Shown: in pieces, positions 1-9,326 of the stretch
How positions within the stretch are numbered: position 1 is the stretch's first letter
Layout: the number at the start of each line of letters is the position of its first letter
Assembly: GCA_965230755.1 (NCBI GenBank)
Contig: CBDDLT010000019.1
Span: 24,409 to 88,408 of the forward strand
Source of the DNA: DATFJT01 sp965230755
Lineage (GTDB): Bacteria > Bacteroidota > Bacteroidia > Chitinophagales > Saprospiraceae
DNA: 64,000 nt
Direction of reading: 5' to 3'
The notes under the pieces: model-generated
What the model was told of the DNA's origin: nothing
Database searches by the model: none
What the model saw: only the letters and a program-made list of their open reading frames with translations
Made by a program: the position numbers and the translations under genes

Positions 1-1501
1 TTTTTTTCTGAACAGACGACAACGTGATTTTTACGATGCCAATGGAGATAATTTCTCTGAAATTCCTTTGATCAACAATACTTCCATCGGTAGCAATGTC
101 TTCTTTTTACCCAAGGACAACCAAAAATTGGAACTCAATCTCAGCTACATTAATGAATATCGATTTGGAGGAGAAATGGTTGAAGATAAACCGGCCTATC
201 TCGCGCAGCAATCTGAAGAGAGAACCCATGATGTTTGGATGATGAGTGCAGATTATCAAATCAATTTTAATCGGGATAATAGCTCGCTGATCACTTATAT
301 CGCTGGACAAAATACTTCTCGAGATCACTATACCGGGATTATTCCTGACGAAGATGCACCGGAATTTGATGAGTTCGTCACTAACCCACCCTATGGCGTT
401 TCCGAAGTAAGCACCGTCAATGTGGGATTACAGTTGAACCACAGATTACAGGACTTTCTGGGAGGGAAAAATGTCCTAAGCTTTGGTGCAGAATACATCT
501 ACGATGATGTCTTGGATGAGATTCCGGCTTATCGGTATCTTATTGACCAAACCACCGAAGATTATGGTCTTTTTCTTCAAAGTGACTGGGAAATCATTCC
601 TGAGCTCACTTTGTTATCAGGCGTCAGAATGGATCAACACAATTTGGTGGATGATATCGTCTTTAGTCCAAGAGCATCCTTACTTTATAAGTATAGAGAG
701 AATATGCAGTTTCGAATCAACTACGGCGGAGGATTTAGAGCTCCACAAGCTTTTGACACGGACTTACACATTGCTTTTGCCGGTGGTGGAATTTCACGTA
801 TATCCCTATCTCCGGACTTAGAACCTGAAAAATCTCACAGCATAAGTAGCTCCATAAACTATGACAAGCCAATGGAGAATTGGATTGCCGGATTCACATT
901 AGAGGGATTCTATAATCGACTAAACAATGCCTTTTTCCTTCAGCCCATTGGGCAAGATCAGTTTGGGGAATTATTCGAAAAACAAAATGGAGATGGAGCC
1001 GATGTTCAAGGAATTACCCTGGAATTACGTGCCAATTACAATAGAAAAATCCAGCTGGAAGGAGGATTTACCTTACAAACAAGTGAGTTCGATAATCCGG
1101 TGCAGTATATCGATGAAATAGACGGAATCAAGGAATTCATAAGAACACCCAACGACTATGGCTATGCCATACTTAGCATTACACCAAGTGATCGATGGAA
1201 TGCAACACTGAATTATGTTTATACAGGGTCCATGAAGGTTCCACATTTTGCAGGTGCTCCTAATCAAACGGTTGATGAAATAATTTCGACAGAAAGCTTC
1301 TCAGAAGTAAGCACAAAAATGGCTTATATCTTACCTCTTCTATCCTCTAGTAACAACATGGAAATCTATGGTGGTGTCAAAAATATTTTCAATGCATACC
1401 AGGATGATTTCGATATTGGAAAAAATAGAGATAGTAATTTCGTTTATGGACCGGCACAACCAAGAACATTTTTCATAGGAGTTAAATTGAGTTCGAATTG
1501 A
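1..1501 (+). CDS. TonB-dependent outer membrane receptor, 5' part outside window
   Basis: The frame is open from base 2, before the first possible start at 68 (TTG), so the gene begins upstream of the window and only its C-terminal barrel is seen. The visible part alternates short beta-strand-like stretches rich in Tyr, Phe and Asn. It contains typical TonB-receptor barrel phrases such as FRINYGGGFRAPQ and a last strand ending in FFIGVKL. The plug domain and TonB box are not visible. It would sit in the outer membrane and take up an unidentified ligand using TonB energy. It is followed after 217 bases by an S9 peptidase. Substrate cannot be assigned from the barrel. Confidence 0.85.
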   Translation, partial: FFLNRRQRDFYDANGDNFSEIPLINNTSIGSNVFFLPKDNQKLELNLSYINEYRFGGEMVEDKPAYLAQQSEERTHDVWMMSADYQINFNRDNSSLITYIAGQNTSRDHYTGIIPDEDAPEFDEFVTNPPYGVSEVSTVNVGLQLNHRLQDFLGGKNVLSFGAEYIYDDVLDEIPAYRYLIDQTTEDYGLFLQSDWEIIPELTLLSGVRMDQHNLVDDIVFSPRASLLYKYRENMQFRINYGGGFRAPQAFDTDLHIAFAGGGISRISLSPDLEPEKSHSISSSINYDKPMENWIAGFTLEGFYNRLNNAFFLQPIGQDQFGELFEKQNGDGADVQGITLELRANYNRKIQLEGGFTLQTSEFDNPVQYIDEIDGIKEFIRTPNDYGYAILSITPSDRWNATLNYVYTGSMKVPHFAGAPNQTVDEIISTESFSEVSTKMAYILPLLSSSNNMEIYGGVKNIFNAYQDDFDIGKNRDSNFVYGPAQPRTFFIGVKLSSN

Positions 1502-1718
1502 ACATCTTCAGAAAATGGAATTAAGCCACCAAAGAGACAATTTCAGTCTTGAATCAAAAAGTCCATGTGAATCATGTCTTCATCATTGAGTTTCTCCCGT
1601 TGATCTAATAAGCTCTGTAAGCTGTTAATAATACGTTATCTTAATTTCAAAATTATAAGGTACCGACTGATATCCTTAACTTCAAAGCGAATTCAATCAA
1701 AACTTTAAACTTCTTATC

Positions 1719-4181
1719 ATGAAAGAAAAGATTTATTCCCTTCTATTTCTTAGTTTAATGATCTTCCTCCAAAACCATGAAATGATTGCTCAGGAAAATA
1801 CCAATGCCTGGCAGTCCCCGGATGAGGATATCCTAAAAATCCTTCACGCACCACAATTGCCCAGAACCTCTATATCTCCGACCAAAACACATATGCTCTT
1901 GTCTGATCCCATTATTTATCCAAGTTTGTCTGAATTGGCAGGTCCTATGCTCAAACTGGCCGGAACAAGAGTGAATCCTAAGAACAACTACTATCACGGA
2001 AGGCACGGTGGTACTTCGCCACGAATTCTAACTATAGAAAATGGTAATACTGTAGCCTTGAATATCCCGGATAAAGCGGAGGTTTTATCCACTTATTGGG
2101 CAGTAGATGGTCAACGCTTTGCTTTAGCTGTCGGATTTGAAGACAGGGTTGAACTGTGGATGGGTGACATCAATGGAAATGTCGAAAAAGTTCCTGATGT
2201 GATTCTCAACCCCTTAATGGATAGTGCAGTCAAATGGTTTCCCGATCAGGAACGAATCCTGGTAAGAAAGATAGGAGATCGTGGAGCAGCTCCACAGAAA
2301 CCTAGCATGCCTAAGGGACCAAAGATCCTGGAAGATGCCGGGGCTTCTGCCAGATCGACCTATGAAGCAAGGAATTTGCTCGAAACTGCCCACGACGATG
2401 AGCTTTTCAGTTATTATATGCAGTCTGAATTGGCCGTTTATAATACCAAGACAAAAAAGACAGAAGTCATTGGACCTTCAGCCATCTATATGTATGCTGG
2501 AATATCTCCTGATGGAAACTATATTCTTGTAGAAAGATTAAAAGAACCATGGTCACATGAAGTTGCTTGGTGGAGATTTGCCAATGACGCTGAAGTATGG
2601 ACTCCTCAAGGACAACTGGTCAAGACGATAGTCAATCAGCCATTGGCCAATGAAGTACCCATTCACGGTGTTATCACAGGCCCACGATATATAAGCTGGC
2701 AGCCAACTGCTCCTCATACCTTGTTCTGGAGAGAGGCATTAGATGGTGGTAATCCCGTGGCTGAAGCCGATTTTAGAGACCGTCTGGTGAGTTGGGAAGC
2801 ACCATTTAAGGGTGAACCGAAAGAAGTATTTAAAGCAGAACACAGAATTCAAGCTACCATGTGGGGTGAGAAAGATGGTATGTTAATGGTCTATCAAAGA
2901 GAACGCATGAAAAGATGGCGTTATGTCTGGCTGTTGGATGTTGACAAGGGTACATCGAAGTTATGGTTTGACTTGGACGAGAACGATAGATACAATGATC
3001 CTGGTTATCCGCTTTATACTCAAATGGCCAATGGAAAAAGTGCCATCAAGATAGAAAACGGCTCCATGTATTTCCGCGGACGTGGAGGTAGTAAAGAAGG
3101 GGATAGACCATTTGTAGATCGCAGAAACATTGAGACCGGTGATGTTGAGAGGATATTTAGATGTGGAAAGGATAAATACGAATACTTTGTCGGTTTCGGA
3201 AAGGACCCCAATCGTTTTATCATGAGTTCTGAGTCCTCTACTTCTGTTCCGAATTTTTACATGGCTTCATTGGGAAGTACGATTAAAGCTGAGTCGGGAG
3301 AAGGAACCAGAGCTATTACCAAAAAGCCGATCACCAATTTTGAGGATCCAAGCCCGGAATTGCGTCAGATCAAGAACGAAATTGTCCAGTACAAAAGAGA
3401 CGATGGTGTCGAGTTGAGCTTTCAGTTGCTCTTACCTCCCGGTTATAAAGAGGGAACCAGAGTTCCAACCGTTGTCTATGCTTATCCCCTAGAATATTCC
3501 GGGGCCAAAACTGCTGGACAAGTGAGAGGCTCTTCAAGTCGATTCATGCGCATTTGGGGTGCATCGCACAAATACTTCCTTATGAGAGGATACGCTGTAC
3601 TAGATAATACGGCTATGCCCATGATTGGTGATCCAGAAACAGTATATGATTCTTTTGTTCCGCAATTGGTCTCTGATGCAGAAGCAGCGGTAGAAAAAGC
3701 CGTAGAAATGGGCATTGCCGATCCGGATCGAATAGGTATTATCGGTCATAGCCATGGTGGCTTGATGGTAGGAAACTTATTGGCGCATACTGATTTGTTC
3801 TGTGCTGGTATCGCTCGAAGTGGTTCTTATAACAAGACCAATCAGCCCTTTGGATTCCAAGGAGAGCGACGTTCTCTATTCGAAGCGACCAAGTCGTATA
3901 TCGACTGCTCCCCTACTTTCTTTGCCGACAAAGTCAACGAACCAATATTGATCATTCACGGTGATGACGATTCTAATCCTGGAACCTTAACCTTCCAATC
4001 AGAAGTATTTTATGAGGCCATTAGAGGTTCTGGAGGAACGGCAAGGTTAGTATTACTGCCTTTTGAGGATCACGGTTATAGAGCTAAAGAATCCATAGAA
4101 CATGTTCTTTGGGAGCAGTTGAACTGGTTTGACAAATACGTCAAGAACAGAGAGGTCATGGATGAAGCGAAAAAAGAATAA
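1719..4181 (+). CDS. Secreted S9 family (prolyl oligopeptidase) peptidase
   Basis: An 820-residue serine peptidase with an N-terminal signal peptide (about residues 1-25, ending near MIAQ). The first two thirds form a beta-propeller-like region. The last third is an alpha/beta-hydrolase domain. The catalytic triad is visible: nucleophile Ser in GHSHGG, Asp in IHGDDDS and His in EDHGY. Family knowledge: such enzymes cleave short peptides, often after Pro or Ala, in the periplasm or outside the cell. The size matches Bacteroidota S9 homologues. It lies downstream of a TonB receptor on the same strand, but the 217-base gap does not show co-transcription. Confidence 0.9.
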   Translation: MKEKIYSLLFLSLMIFLQNHEMIAQENTNAWQSPDEDILKILHAPQLPRTSISPTKTHMLLSDPIIYPSLSELAGPMLKLAGTRVNPKNNYYHGRHGGTSPRILTIENGNTVALNIPDKAEVLSTYWAVDGQRFALAVGFEDRVELWMGDINGNVEKVPDVILNPLMDSAVKWFPDQERILVRKIGDRGAAPQKPSMPKGPKILEDAGASARSTYEARNLLETAHDDELFSYYMQSELAVYNTKTKKTEVIGPSAIYMYAGISPDGNYILVERLKEPWSHEVAWWRFANDAEVWTPQGQLVKTIVNQPLANEVPIHGVITGPRYISWQPTAPHTLFWREALDGGNPVAEADFRDRLVSWEAPFKGEPKEVFKAEHRIQATMWGEKDGMLMVYQRERMKRWRYVWLLDVDKGTSKLWFDLDENDRYNDPGYPLYTQMANGKSAIKIENGSMYFRGRGGSKEGDRPFVDRRNIETGDVERIFRCGKDKYEYFVGFGKDPNRFIMSSESSTSVPNFYMASLGSTIKAESGEGTRAITKKPITNFEDPSPELRQIKNEIVQYKRDDGVELSFQLLLPPGYKEGTRVPTVVYAYPLEYSGAKTAGQVRGSSSRFMRIWGASHKYFLMRGYAVLDNTAMPMIGDPETVYDSFVPQLVSDAEAAVEKAVEMGIADPDRIGIIGHSHGGLMVGNLLAHTDLFCAGIARSGSYNKTNQPFGFQGERRSLFEATKSYIDCSPTFFADKVNEPILIIHGDDDSNPGTLTFQSEVFYEAIRGSGGTARLVLLPFEDHGYRAKESIEHVLWEQLNWFDKYVKNREVMDEAKKE

Positions 4182-4235
4182 AACCTAACAAATCTCGAGT
4201 TTCCTATATTGCAGTTTATATAATAAAATTCTGCA

Positions 4236-4748
4236 ATGCAAAGAGAATTGAAAAAGCTGATCATTATAGGAAGCTCAAGAAAAAATGGCGAAACTAAAAA
4301 AGTAGTCGACGAACTAATTCGGATCTCCAATTGGGATTTGATTGATTTATTGGATCACAAAATCTCATACTACGACTACGAACATATGAATCGGGATGAT
4401 GACTTCATCGACTTGATGAAGCGAATCATTAATGGCTATGATGTAATAATTATTGCTACCCCAGTCTACTGGTACTCCATGAGTGGAATCATGAAAGTCT
4501 TCTTTGACAGAATCAGTGATCTGCTCACTATAGAGAAGGACCTAGGTAGAAAGCTCAGAGGTAAATACATGGCAGTAATTAGCAGTTCCAATGGCAATAA
4601 TCTAGGGGATTTTTTCTGGCTTCCTTTCAAGGAATCAGCCAACTATTTAGGAATGCATTATATAACTGATTTGCATACCTATGATGGAAAGATGGATGTG
4701 GATGGAATTAGAAAATTTTGGGAAACTGTTGAACAAAAAACAAGCTGA
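4236..4748 (+). CDS. Flavodoxin-like NAD(P)H-dependent FMN reductase
   Basis: A 170-residue cytosolic protein of the NADPH-dependent FMN reductase / flavodoxin-like fold. The N-terminal beta strand and phosphate-binding loop read IIIGSSRKNGET, as expected for FMN phosphate binding. A second family signature is IATPVYWYSMSGIMKVFFDR, in which PVYWYSMS contacts the flavin ring. The likely role is flavin or quinone reduction. The start at 4236 gives the normal compact N-terminus of the family. The substrate is unknown. Confidence 0.8.
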   Translation: MQRELKKLIIIGSSRKNGETKKVVDELIRISNWDLIDLLDHKISYYDYEHMNRDDDFIDLMKRIINGYDVIIIATPVYWYSMSGIMKVFFDRISDLLTIEKDLGRKLRGKYMAVISSSNGNNLGDFFWLPFKESANYLGMHYITDLHTYDGKMDVDGIRKFWETVEQKTS

Positions 4749-4794
4749 TGAATAACTGAGAATAGAGATAAATCGAATAAAAAACCAAAATCAA

Positions 4795-5895
4795 ATGAAA
4801 GAATTATTAATTGTGCTAGCCGCGCTGGCCTTTTGTGTTTTTACCAAGTCTCAAGATAGAACCGAATACCATGTTCTCAACTCTGAACATCTGTCGGAAT
4901 CCCGGGCCATTAACATTTCACTACCACCTAACTACCATTCCAATAATAAGACCTATCCGGTGCTCTATGTTTTGGACGGTGAATACGCTTTCGACTATGC
5001 CACAGGATCTGTTCAATTTCTGGCCAATGACTTCAATTACTTGCCTGAAATGATCGTTGTAGGGATTCCAAATACCGATCGGCTGAGAGACTTTTATGTC
5101 ACCTTTGAAGAAGACGGAGAGTACATCTCCTTCATTAATTTCTTAGAACATGAAGTATTCCTTTTTCTCTCGGAAAATTACAGAGTCAACGATTTTCGGG
5201 TTTTATACGGCTGGTCTTCAGCGGCCGGAATTTGCAGTTACATCATGGTGAAGCGCCCGGCGTTGGTGGATGGATACATCATGACTGGATTTGGAATTGG
5301 ACCAAAAACTGAAAAATTCATCAAAGAAAATCTTCCGGATAAATTCGATAAAAGAAAATATATGTATGCTAATGTCGAAGGAGAGGAACCTAGAAAATCC
5401 GGTCTGTTGAGATATCGACAACTCCTTTCGGATATGGATCCCAAAAACATGGACTGGAAATGTGAAATTGAAGAACATTCGGATCATGTGGATGCCATGG
5501 CCCAAGGCATTTATTCCGGATTGAAACATATCTTTTCCGAGTTTTACCCACCCAATGAGATTAAAACGGGGGGCTATCAAGCATTTCTGAATTATTACGA
5601 CAAAATCAAACCTGACTACTGGGATGATCTCTACATTCCGGTTGGAGCAATCAATGAAACTGCTTGGTTGTTTCTGGACAAGGACTTATCTCAAGATGCC
5701 ATTGATTTATTAAAATACGGCATATCTGTTCATCCCGAATCTGCTACCCTCTGCGGAAGTTTGGCGGAATTGTATCAAATACAATCCAATGTTCCCATGG
5801 CAAAAAAGTACTTCAAAAAGGCCATAAATAACTCTTCCGATAGTCCTGCTGATTATTTGAAGTATGAGGTTTTGTTAAGGGGTTTGGGGGAGTAA
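4795..5895 (+). CDS. Secreted esterase (PF00756-like) with C-terminal TPR-like repeats
   Basis: A 366-residue protein with a weak N-terminal signal peptide and an alpha/beta-hydrolase domain like esterase D / IroE-type esterases. It contains YPVLYVLDGEY near the N-terminus, a nucleophile elbow GWSSAAG and a late His in EEHSDHVDAM. The C-terminal about 80 residues look like TPR helices (AIDLLKYGISVHPES followed by AKKYFKKAINNSS). Family members hydrolyse esters such as siderophore trilactones or acetyl esters; the substrate here is not known. It starts 46 bases after the reductase gene, so the two could be co-transcribed. Confidence 0.75.
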   Translation: MKELLIVLAALAFCVFTKSQDRTEYHVLNSEHLSESRAINISLPPNYHSNNKTYPVLYVLDGEYAFDYATGSVQFLANDFNYLPEMIVVGIPNTDRLRDFYVTFEEDGEYISFINFLEHEVFLFLSENYRVNDFRVLYGWSSAAGICSYIMVKRPALVDGYIMTGFGIGPKTEKFIKENLPDKFDKRKYMYANVEGEEPRKSGLLRYRQLLSDMDPKNMDWKCEIEEHSDHVDAMAQGIYSGLKHIFSEFYPPNEIKTGGYQAFLNYYDKIKPDYWDDLYIPVGAINETAWLFLDKDLSQDAIDLLKYGISVHPESATLCGSLAELYQIQSNVPMAKKYFKKAINNSSDSPADYLKYEVLLRGLGE

Positions 5896-6073
5896 TGCTA
5901 CATCCTAGAGTTTATTTTATCTACTGTATGTAACAAAAGTTATATGCCTTGTTTCCATAATACTTTGTAATTTAAGCTACCCAAAGAACGATTACAAAAC
6001 TTGAAGAATGAGCAATGATGTCTGCGCATCAATTTGATCTAATCATCGGAATTTTCACAAGACTAGAATTAAG

Positions 6074-6097
6074 CGTTTATAAACGTTTGAAACGTTT
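6074..6097. promoter_or_regulatory. Clustered CGTTT palindromes, candidate operator
   Basis: The block contains the perfect 12-bp palindrome CGTTTATAAACG (6074-6085), followed by two AAACGTTT palindromes (6081-6088 and 6090-6097). The CGTTT half sites start at 6074, 6084 and 6093, close to one helical turn apart. This is the arrangement expected of a cooperative repressor or activator site. It lies about 210-250 bases upstream of the first gene of the operon. The regulator is unknown and no regulator gene adjoins it. Confidence 0.4.
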
Positions 6098-6303
6098 ATG
6101 TGATAGTTATTATGAAAATAACATGGTATAGTTGCTGATATAAACATGTTCTCTGCAAGCCACCCCACCCGCAGCAGCAAAGAGTTCTATCGCACACATT
6201 GCTGCTTCTGCCAACCCAAAAATTGAAAATCACAAAAAAATGGCCATAACACTTTGATAAACAGCAAAATAAAAGAAGTAATTATAAGTAACTGATGGTT
6301 AAA

Positions 6304-6311
6304 TAACTTTG
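6304..6311 (+). promoter_or_regulatory. Candidate -7 element (TAACTTTG) for the transporter operon
   Basis: The sequence TAACTTTG matches the Bacteroidota -7 consensus TAnnTTTG. It ends only nine bases before the ATG at 6321, which would give a very short leader. I see no good -33 TTTG element at the usual distance. The short leader makes this a weak call. Confidence 0.35.
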
Positions 6312-6320
6312 TACTTAAAT

Positions 6321-7196
6321 ATGGAGATATATCTTCAAATAATATTGAACAGTATCTGTTCCGGGCTTGTTTTGAGTTTGGTGGCCATTGGTTTTTCTTA
6401 TATTTTCTATGTTACTAAAGTGTTTCATTTGGCTCATGCTTCCATGTATGCAATGAGCGGATTGACCACATGGGCTATGTACCAGGTAACTAGTTCCTTT
6501 CTTGTTTCATTGGCAGCATCAATTATGCTAAGCTTAATGCTTATCGTTCTCATTGAAAAGTTGGTTTACCTTCCACTCTATTTATCGAAGGCAGATCAAA
6601 GTATCTCACTAATATCATCAATGGGTATTTACGTTGTACTAGTAAACCTATTGGCCTTGATTTTTGGGAATGAAAACAAAGTACTTGATGTCGGAGGTGA
6701 AGCTTTGGCTTTTGGTAAAGTGTTAATGACACCAGCTCAAAAATGGCAGTTTGCTGCCAGTGCCATAGCCATAGTCATGAGCTTCCTTGTTTTGAAAAGG
6801 AAAAACTTAAACTTGGATCTTAGAGCTGTTTCTGATTCAGATCTTATTTCCTCAATACTGGGAATAAATATAAGATCGAGACGAATGTATGCTTTACTTT
6901 TCGGAACAATTCTCGTGTCCTTGGCAAGTTGGCTAAAGACCATAGAAGTTGGTATTGAGCCTCACTCAGGTATGACCTTAGTTTTAACAGCAGCGGTAGT
7001 TTCTATTCTCGTAACACGACTGAATGTATTTCTCATCCTTGCAGGAGCCATAGTATTGAGCATAGTACAAAACGTCATAGAATGGAATCTCAATGCGCAA
7101 TGGAGGGATGGACTAACTTTTTTCGCGTTGCTACTAGTCATATTATTTAAGACAGAAGGATTGATCAGCTACAATTTAAGAAGAGATACGGCATGA
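6321..7196 (+). CDS. livH: Branched-chain amino acid-type (LivH) ABC permease
   Basis: A 291-residue polytopic inner-membrane protein of the LivH family, permease of the hydrophobic amino acid transporter (HAAT) class. The N-terminal helix ILNSICSGLVLSLVAIGFSY and the following FHLAHASMYAMSG segment are the family hallmark. Eight or so hydrophobic segments follow. I start at ATG 6321, not the in-frame TTG at 6309, because MEIYLQ gives the usual LivH N-terminus and the TTG sits in a promoter-like element. The stop overlaps the next start by four bases (ATGA). HAAT importers are uncommon in Bacteroidota. Ligands of the family include branched-chain amino acids, urea and small aromatic or amide compounds, so the substrate here is open. 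Confidence 0.88.
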   Translation: MEIYLQIILNSICSGLVLSLVAIGFSYIFYVTKVFHLAHASMYAMSGLTTWAMYQVTSSFLVSLAASIMLSLMLIVLIEKLVYLPLYLSKADQSISLISSMGIYVVLVNLLALIFGNENKVLDVGGEALAFGKVLMTPAQKWQFAASAIAIVMSFLVLKRKNLNLDLRAVSDSDLISSILGINIRSRRMYALLFGTILVSLASWLKTIEVGIEPHSGMTLVLTAAVVSILVTRLNVFLILAGAIVLSIVQNVIEWNLNAQWRDGLTFFALLLVILFKTEGLISYNLRRDTA

Positions 7197-8062
7197 ATTA
7201 TTACCTCCACATATTAGTCATGTTAGAAATCTATGCACTTCTTGCATTAAGTGCAAATCAAATGATTGGCACATCCGGTCTTTTGAATTTGTCGCATGCA
7301 GTGTTTTATGGCTTAGGAGCTTATACAACCTCCATCCTAACAACACAATTTGGCATAAGTTATTTTGGAAGTTGGATATGGATTCCTTCGGTTGTTTTAG
7401 TAGTTTCTCTATTTTACGCATACATAAGTTCAAAAGTTCGCGAACTGTATTTTAGTTTAGCGTCTTTGACAATTCAGGTCATTTTCTTTTCAACGATATT
7501 CAATTGGATTAACCTTACTAAAGGACCTTATGGCATTCCGGGTATCGGCCAACCGGAACTGTTTGGCTATTCAATTTCTGACCCGGTTGCTTACTCTGTC
7601 TTTGGCTTTATTGTGTTGGCCATCGCTATTGGTGGTTTCTATTTTCTTAACAGTAGTAGGTTAAATCTATTAATTCAAGCAACGAGAGATGACGAAATTG
7701 CTCTGACGAACCTTGGAATTAACCCCAAAGGATATCGCTTCACCAGCATTTTTATTTCAGCATTTTTGGCAGCTTTGGCAGGGAGCATGTATGCAGGCTA
7801 TACCACATACATCGATCCTACCTCATTCACTTTGGACGAATCCATTTTGATTTTAAGTATTGTTCTTATTGGTGGAATCGGTAGTTATAAGGGTGCAATT
7901 ATTGGTGCCGCTATATATGTTTTACTTCCGGAACTGGTCAAGATGGTACAAATTCCGGATGAATATGCTGCCAACTTAAGAATGGTAATCTTCGGCTTAC
8001 TACTGATTACAATAGTTCGGTTTCGACCTAAAGGAATATTGGGTAAACCATATCTTTCATGA
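7193..8062 (+). CDS. livM: Branched-chain amino acid-type (LivM) ABC permease
   Basis: A 289-residue inner-membrane permease that should pair with the preceding LivH-type subunit. Family features include the early GLLNLSHAVFYGLGAYTTS segment, the cytoplasmic EAA-like loop ATRDDEIALTNLGINP, and the late GGIGSYKGAIIGA segment. The gene starts at the ATGA overlap with the upstream stop and overlaps the next gene by four bases. The length is at the short end for LivM, which often has an N-terminal extension in proteobacteria. Confidence 0.9.
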   Translation: MNYYLHILVMLEIYALLALSANQMIGTSGLLNLSHAVFYGLGAYTTSILTTQFGISYFGSWIWIPSVVLVVSLFYAYISSKVRELYFSLASLTIQVIFFSTIFNWINLTKGPYGIPGIGQPELFGYSISDPVAYSVFGFIVLAIAIGGFYFLNSSRLNLLIQATRDDEIALTNLGINPKGYRFTSIFISAFLAALAGSMYAGYTTYIDPTSFTLDESILILSIVLIGGIGSYKGAIIGAAIYVLLPELVKMVQIPDEYAANLRMVIFGLLLITIVRFRPKGILGKPYLS

Positions 8063-8694
8063 GTACATTGTTAAACATATCGAATCTGTACAAAGCCTTT
8101 GGTGGTAATCGACTATTGGAAAATGTCAGTTTGGAGCTGAGCAACAGTACAGTTAGTTTGCTGACCGGTGACAATGGGACGGGCAAATCAACATTATTCA
8201 ATATTATCACAGGTTATGATAAAGCGGATAAAGGAAGTATTCAATTTGAAGGAAAAAATGTAGAAGGAAATAGTCCGGTATATCTCTCAAAAAAGGGGGT
8301 TTCCAGGCTTTTTCAAACGCCTCGTGTATTTCAAAATCTGACTATAGAGCAGAATTTAAAGATAGCTACTAAGGATATATCGCCGGGCTCTTTGGGATTA
8401 TTAGAACTACTTGGTCTAAGAAAGCACTTGAAAGCCACCTCAGGAAATTTATCATTTGGTCAACAGAAGCTGGTGTCGTTTTGTACCATTTTAGCATCAA
8501 GGCCAAAACTAATATTACTGGATGAGCCGCTTGCCGGATTAGCAAATAGTATCATCCCAATTGTAAAAGCTGAGATATACAGATTAAAGAAAAATGGTGT
8601 GACTTTTTTTATAATCGAACACAGGAAAGAAAGCCTCCGCGATTTATGTGATAAAGAATATTGTTTAATGAATCAGAAAATCGTGCAGCTATGA
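8059..8694 (+). CDS. livG: LivG-type ABC transporter ATPase (short)
   Basis: A 211-residue ABC ATPase. Walker A is GDNGTGKST, the signature is LSFGQ (a variant of LSGGQ), Walker B is LILLDEPLAG and the switch His is in FFIIEH. The SRLFQTPRVFQNLT Q-loop segment is typical of LivG. LivG proteins are usually about 250 residues; this one lacks the extended insert between the Q loop and signature and the C-terminal tail. It overlaps both neighbours by four bases, so translation is probably coupled. It should form a heterodimer with the next ATPase. Confidence 0.88.
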   Translation: MSTLLNISNLYKAFGGNRLLENVSLELSNSTVSLLTGDNGTGKSTLFNIITGYDKADKGSIQFEGKNVEGNSPVYLSKKGVSRLFQTPRVFQNLTIEQNLKIATKDISPGSLGLLELLGLRKHLKATSGNLSFGQQKLVSFCTILASRPKLILLDEPLAGLANSIIPIVKAEIYRLKKNGVTFFIIEHRKESLRDLCDKEYCLMNQKIVQL

Positions 8695-9326
8695 AAGCAC
8701 CCGTTTTAGAACTATGCATGGTATCATCAGGATACCACAACAAAGAAGTAATTTCCAACATCTCGTTTTCGTTATTTGAAGGTGAGAGACTATTGGTTTT
8801 AGGGAACAATGGCAGTGGAAAAAGCACTTTGCTTAAAACTATAGCACGTATAATTAATGACAACTCAGGGGATGTTAGCTATAAGGGTATATCACTAAAC
8901 GATAAACGGACGGATGAGTTGCCAAGTATGGGTATATCTTACTTTAAACAAGGAGGTTTGGTTATTCCTACTTTAACCATTGCCGAACACTTAATTCTTG
9001 CACTAAAAGGGAAGCATGAAGCCGATAAAGATGCGTTACTCAAAAGGGCATATAGGATATTCCCACAACTCGAGAGTAAAAATGATGTACGAGCCGGTAA
9101 TTTATCCGGTGGTCAACGCTTAGCCCTAAGTTGTGCTGTCCTAATATGTCAGGATACCAATTTATGGCTCTTAGATGAACCACTAGCTGGTCTAGATAGA
9201 GAAAAAGGCAAAGTGATGACTAAATTTGTAAATAAAGAAATAAATAAAACTATGGTAATTGTTGAACATAGTGAAACGAAGATTAATTATTCTAAAATAT
9301 TAAAAATGGATACAGATGAAGGTTAA
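8691..9326 (+). CDS. livF: LivF-type ABC transporter ATPase
   Basis: A 211-residue ABC ATPase with Walker A GNNGSGKST, signature LSGGQ, Walker B LWLLDEPLAG and switch His in VIVEH. I choose ATG 8691, which overlaps the upstream stop as ATGA, over an in-frame ATG at 8661 inside the preceding gene. It is slightly shorter than the usual 230-240 residues of LivF. It is expected to pair with the LivG-type subunit to drive import. Its stop overlaps the binding-protein gene by 11 bases. Confidence 0.87.
   Translation: MKAPVLELCMVSSGYHNKEVISNISFSLFEGERLLVLGNNGSGKSTLLKTIARIINDNSGDVSYKGISLNDKRTDELPSMGISYFKQGGLVIPTLTIAEHLILALKGKHEADKDALLKRAYRIFPQLESKNDVRAGNLSGGQRLALSCAVLICQDTNLWLLDEPLAGLDREKGKVMTKFVNKEINKTMVIVEHSETKINYSKILKMDTDEG

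Larger units (their letters stand above)
5896..6320. other. Intergenic region upstream of the ten-gene operon
   Basis: About 425 bases without a gene. It holds a cluster of CGTTT palindromes at 6074-6097, a GC-richer stretch around 6160-6215 with a weak GCAGCAA/TTGCTGC pairing, and a TAnnTTTG-type element just before the first gene of the operon. I see no convincing small ORF or RNA gene. Confidence 0.6.

Noticed and set aside
6171..6205. GCAGCAA/TTGCTGC pairing
   Set aside because: The stem is short and interrupted with a long loop; no T run follows.
6347..6361. Inverted repeat GAACAG-TAT-CTGTTC inside livH
   Set aside because: It lies in coding sequence just after the start and nothing else supports an operator.
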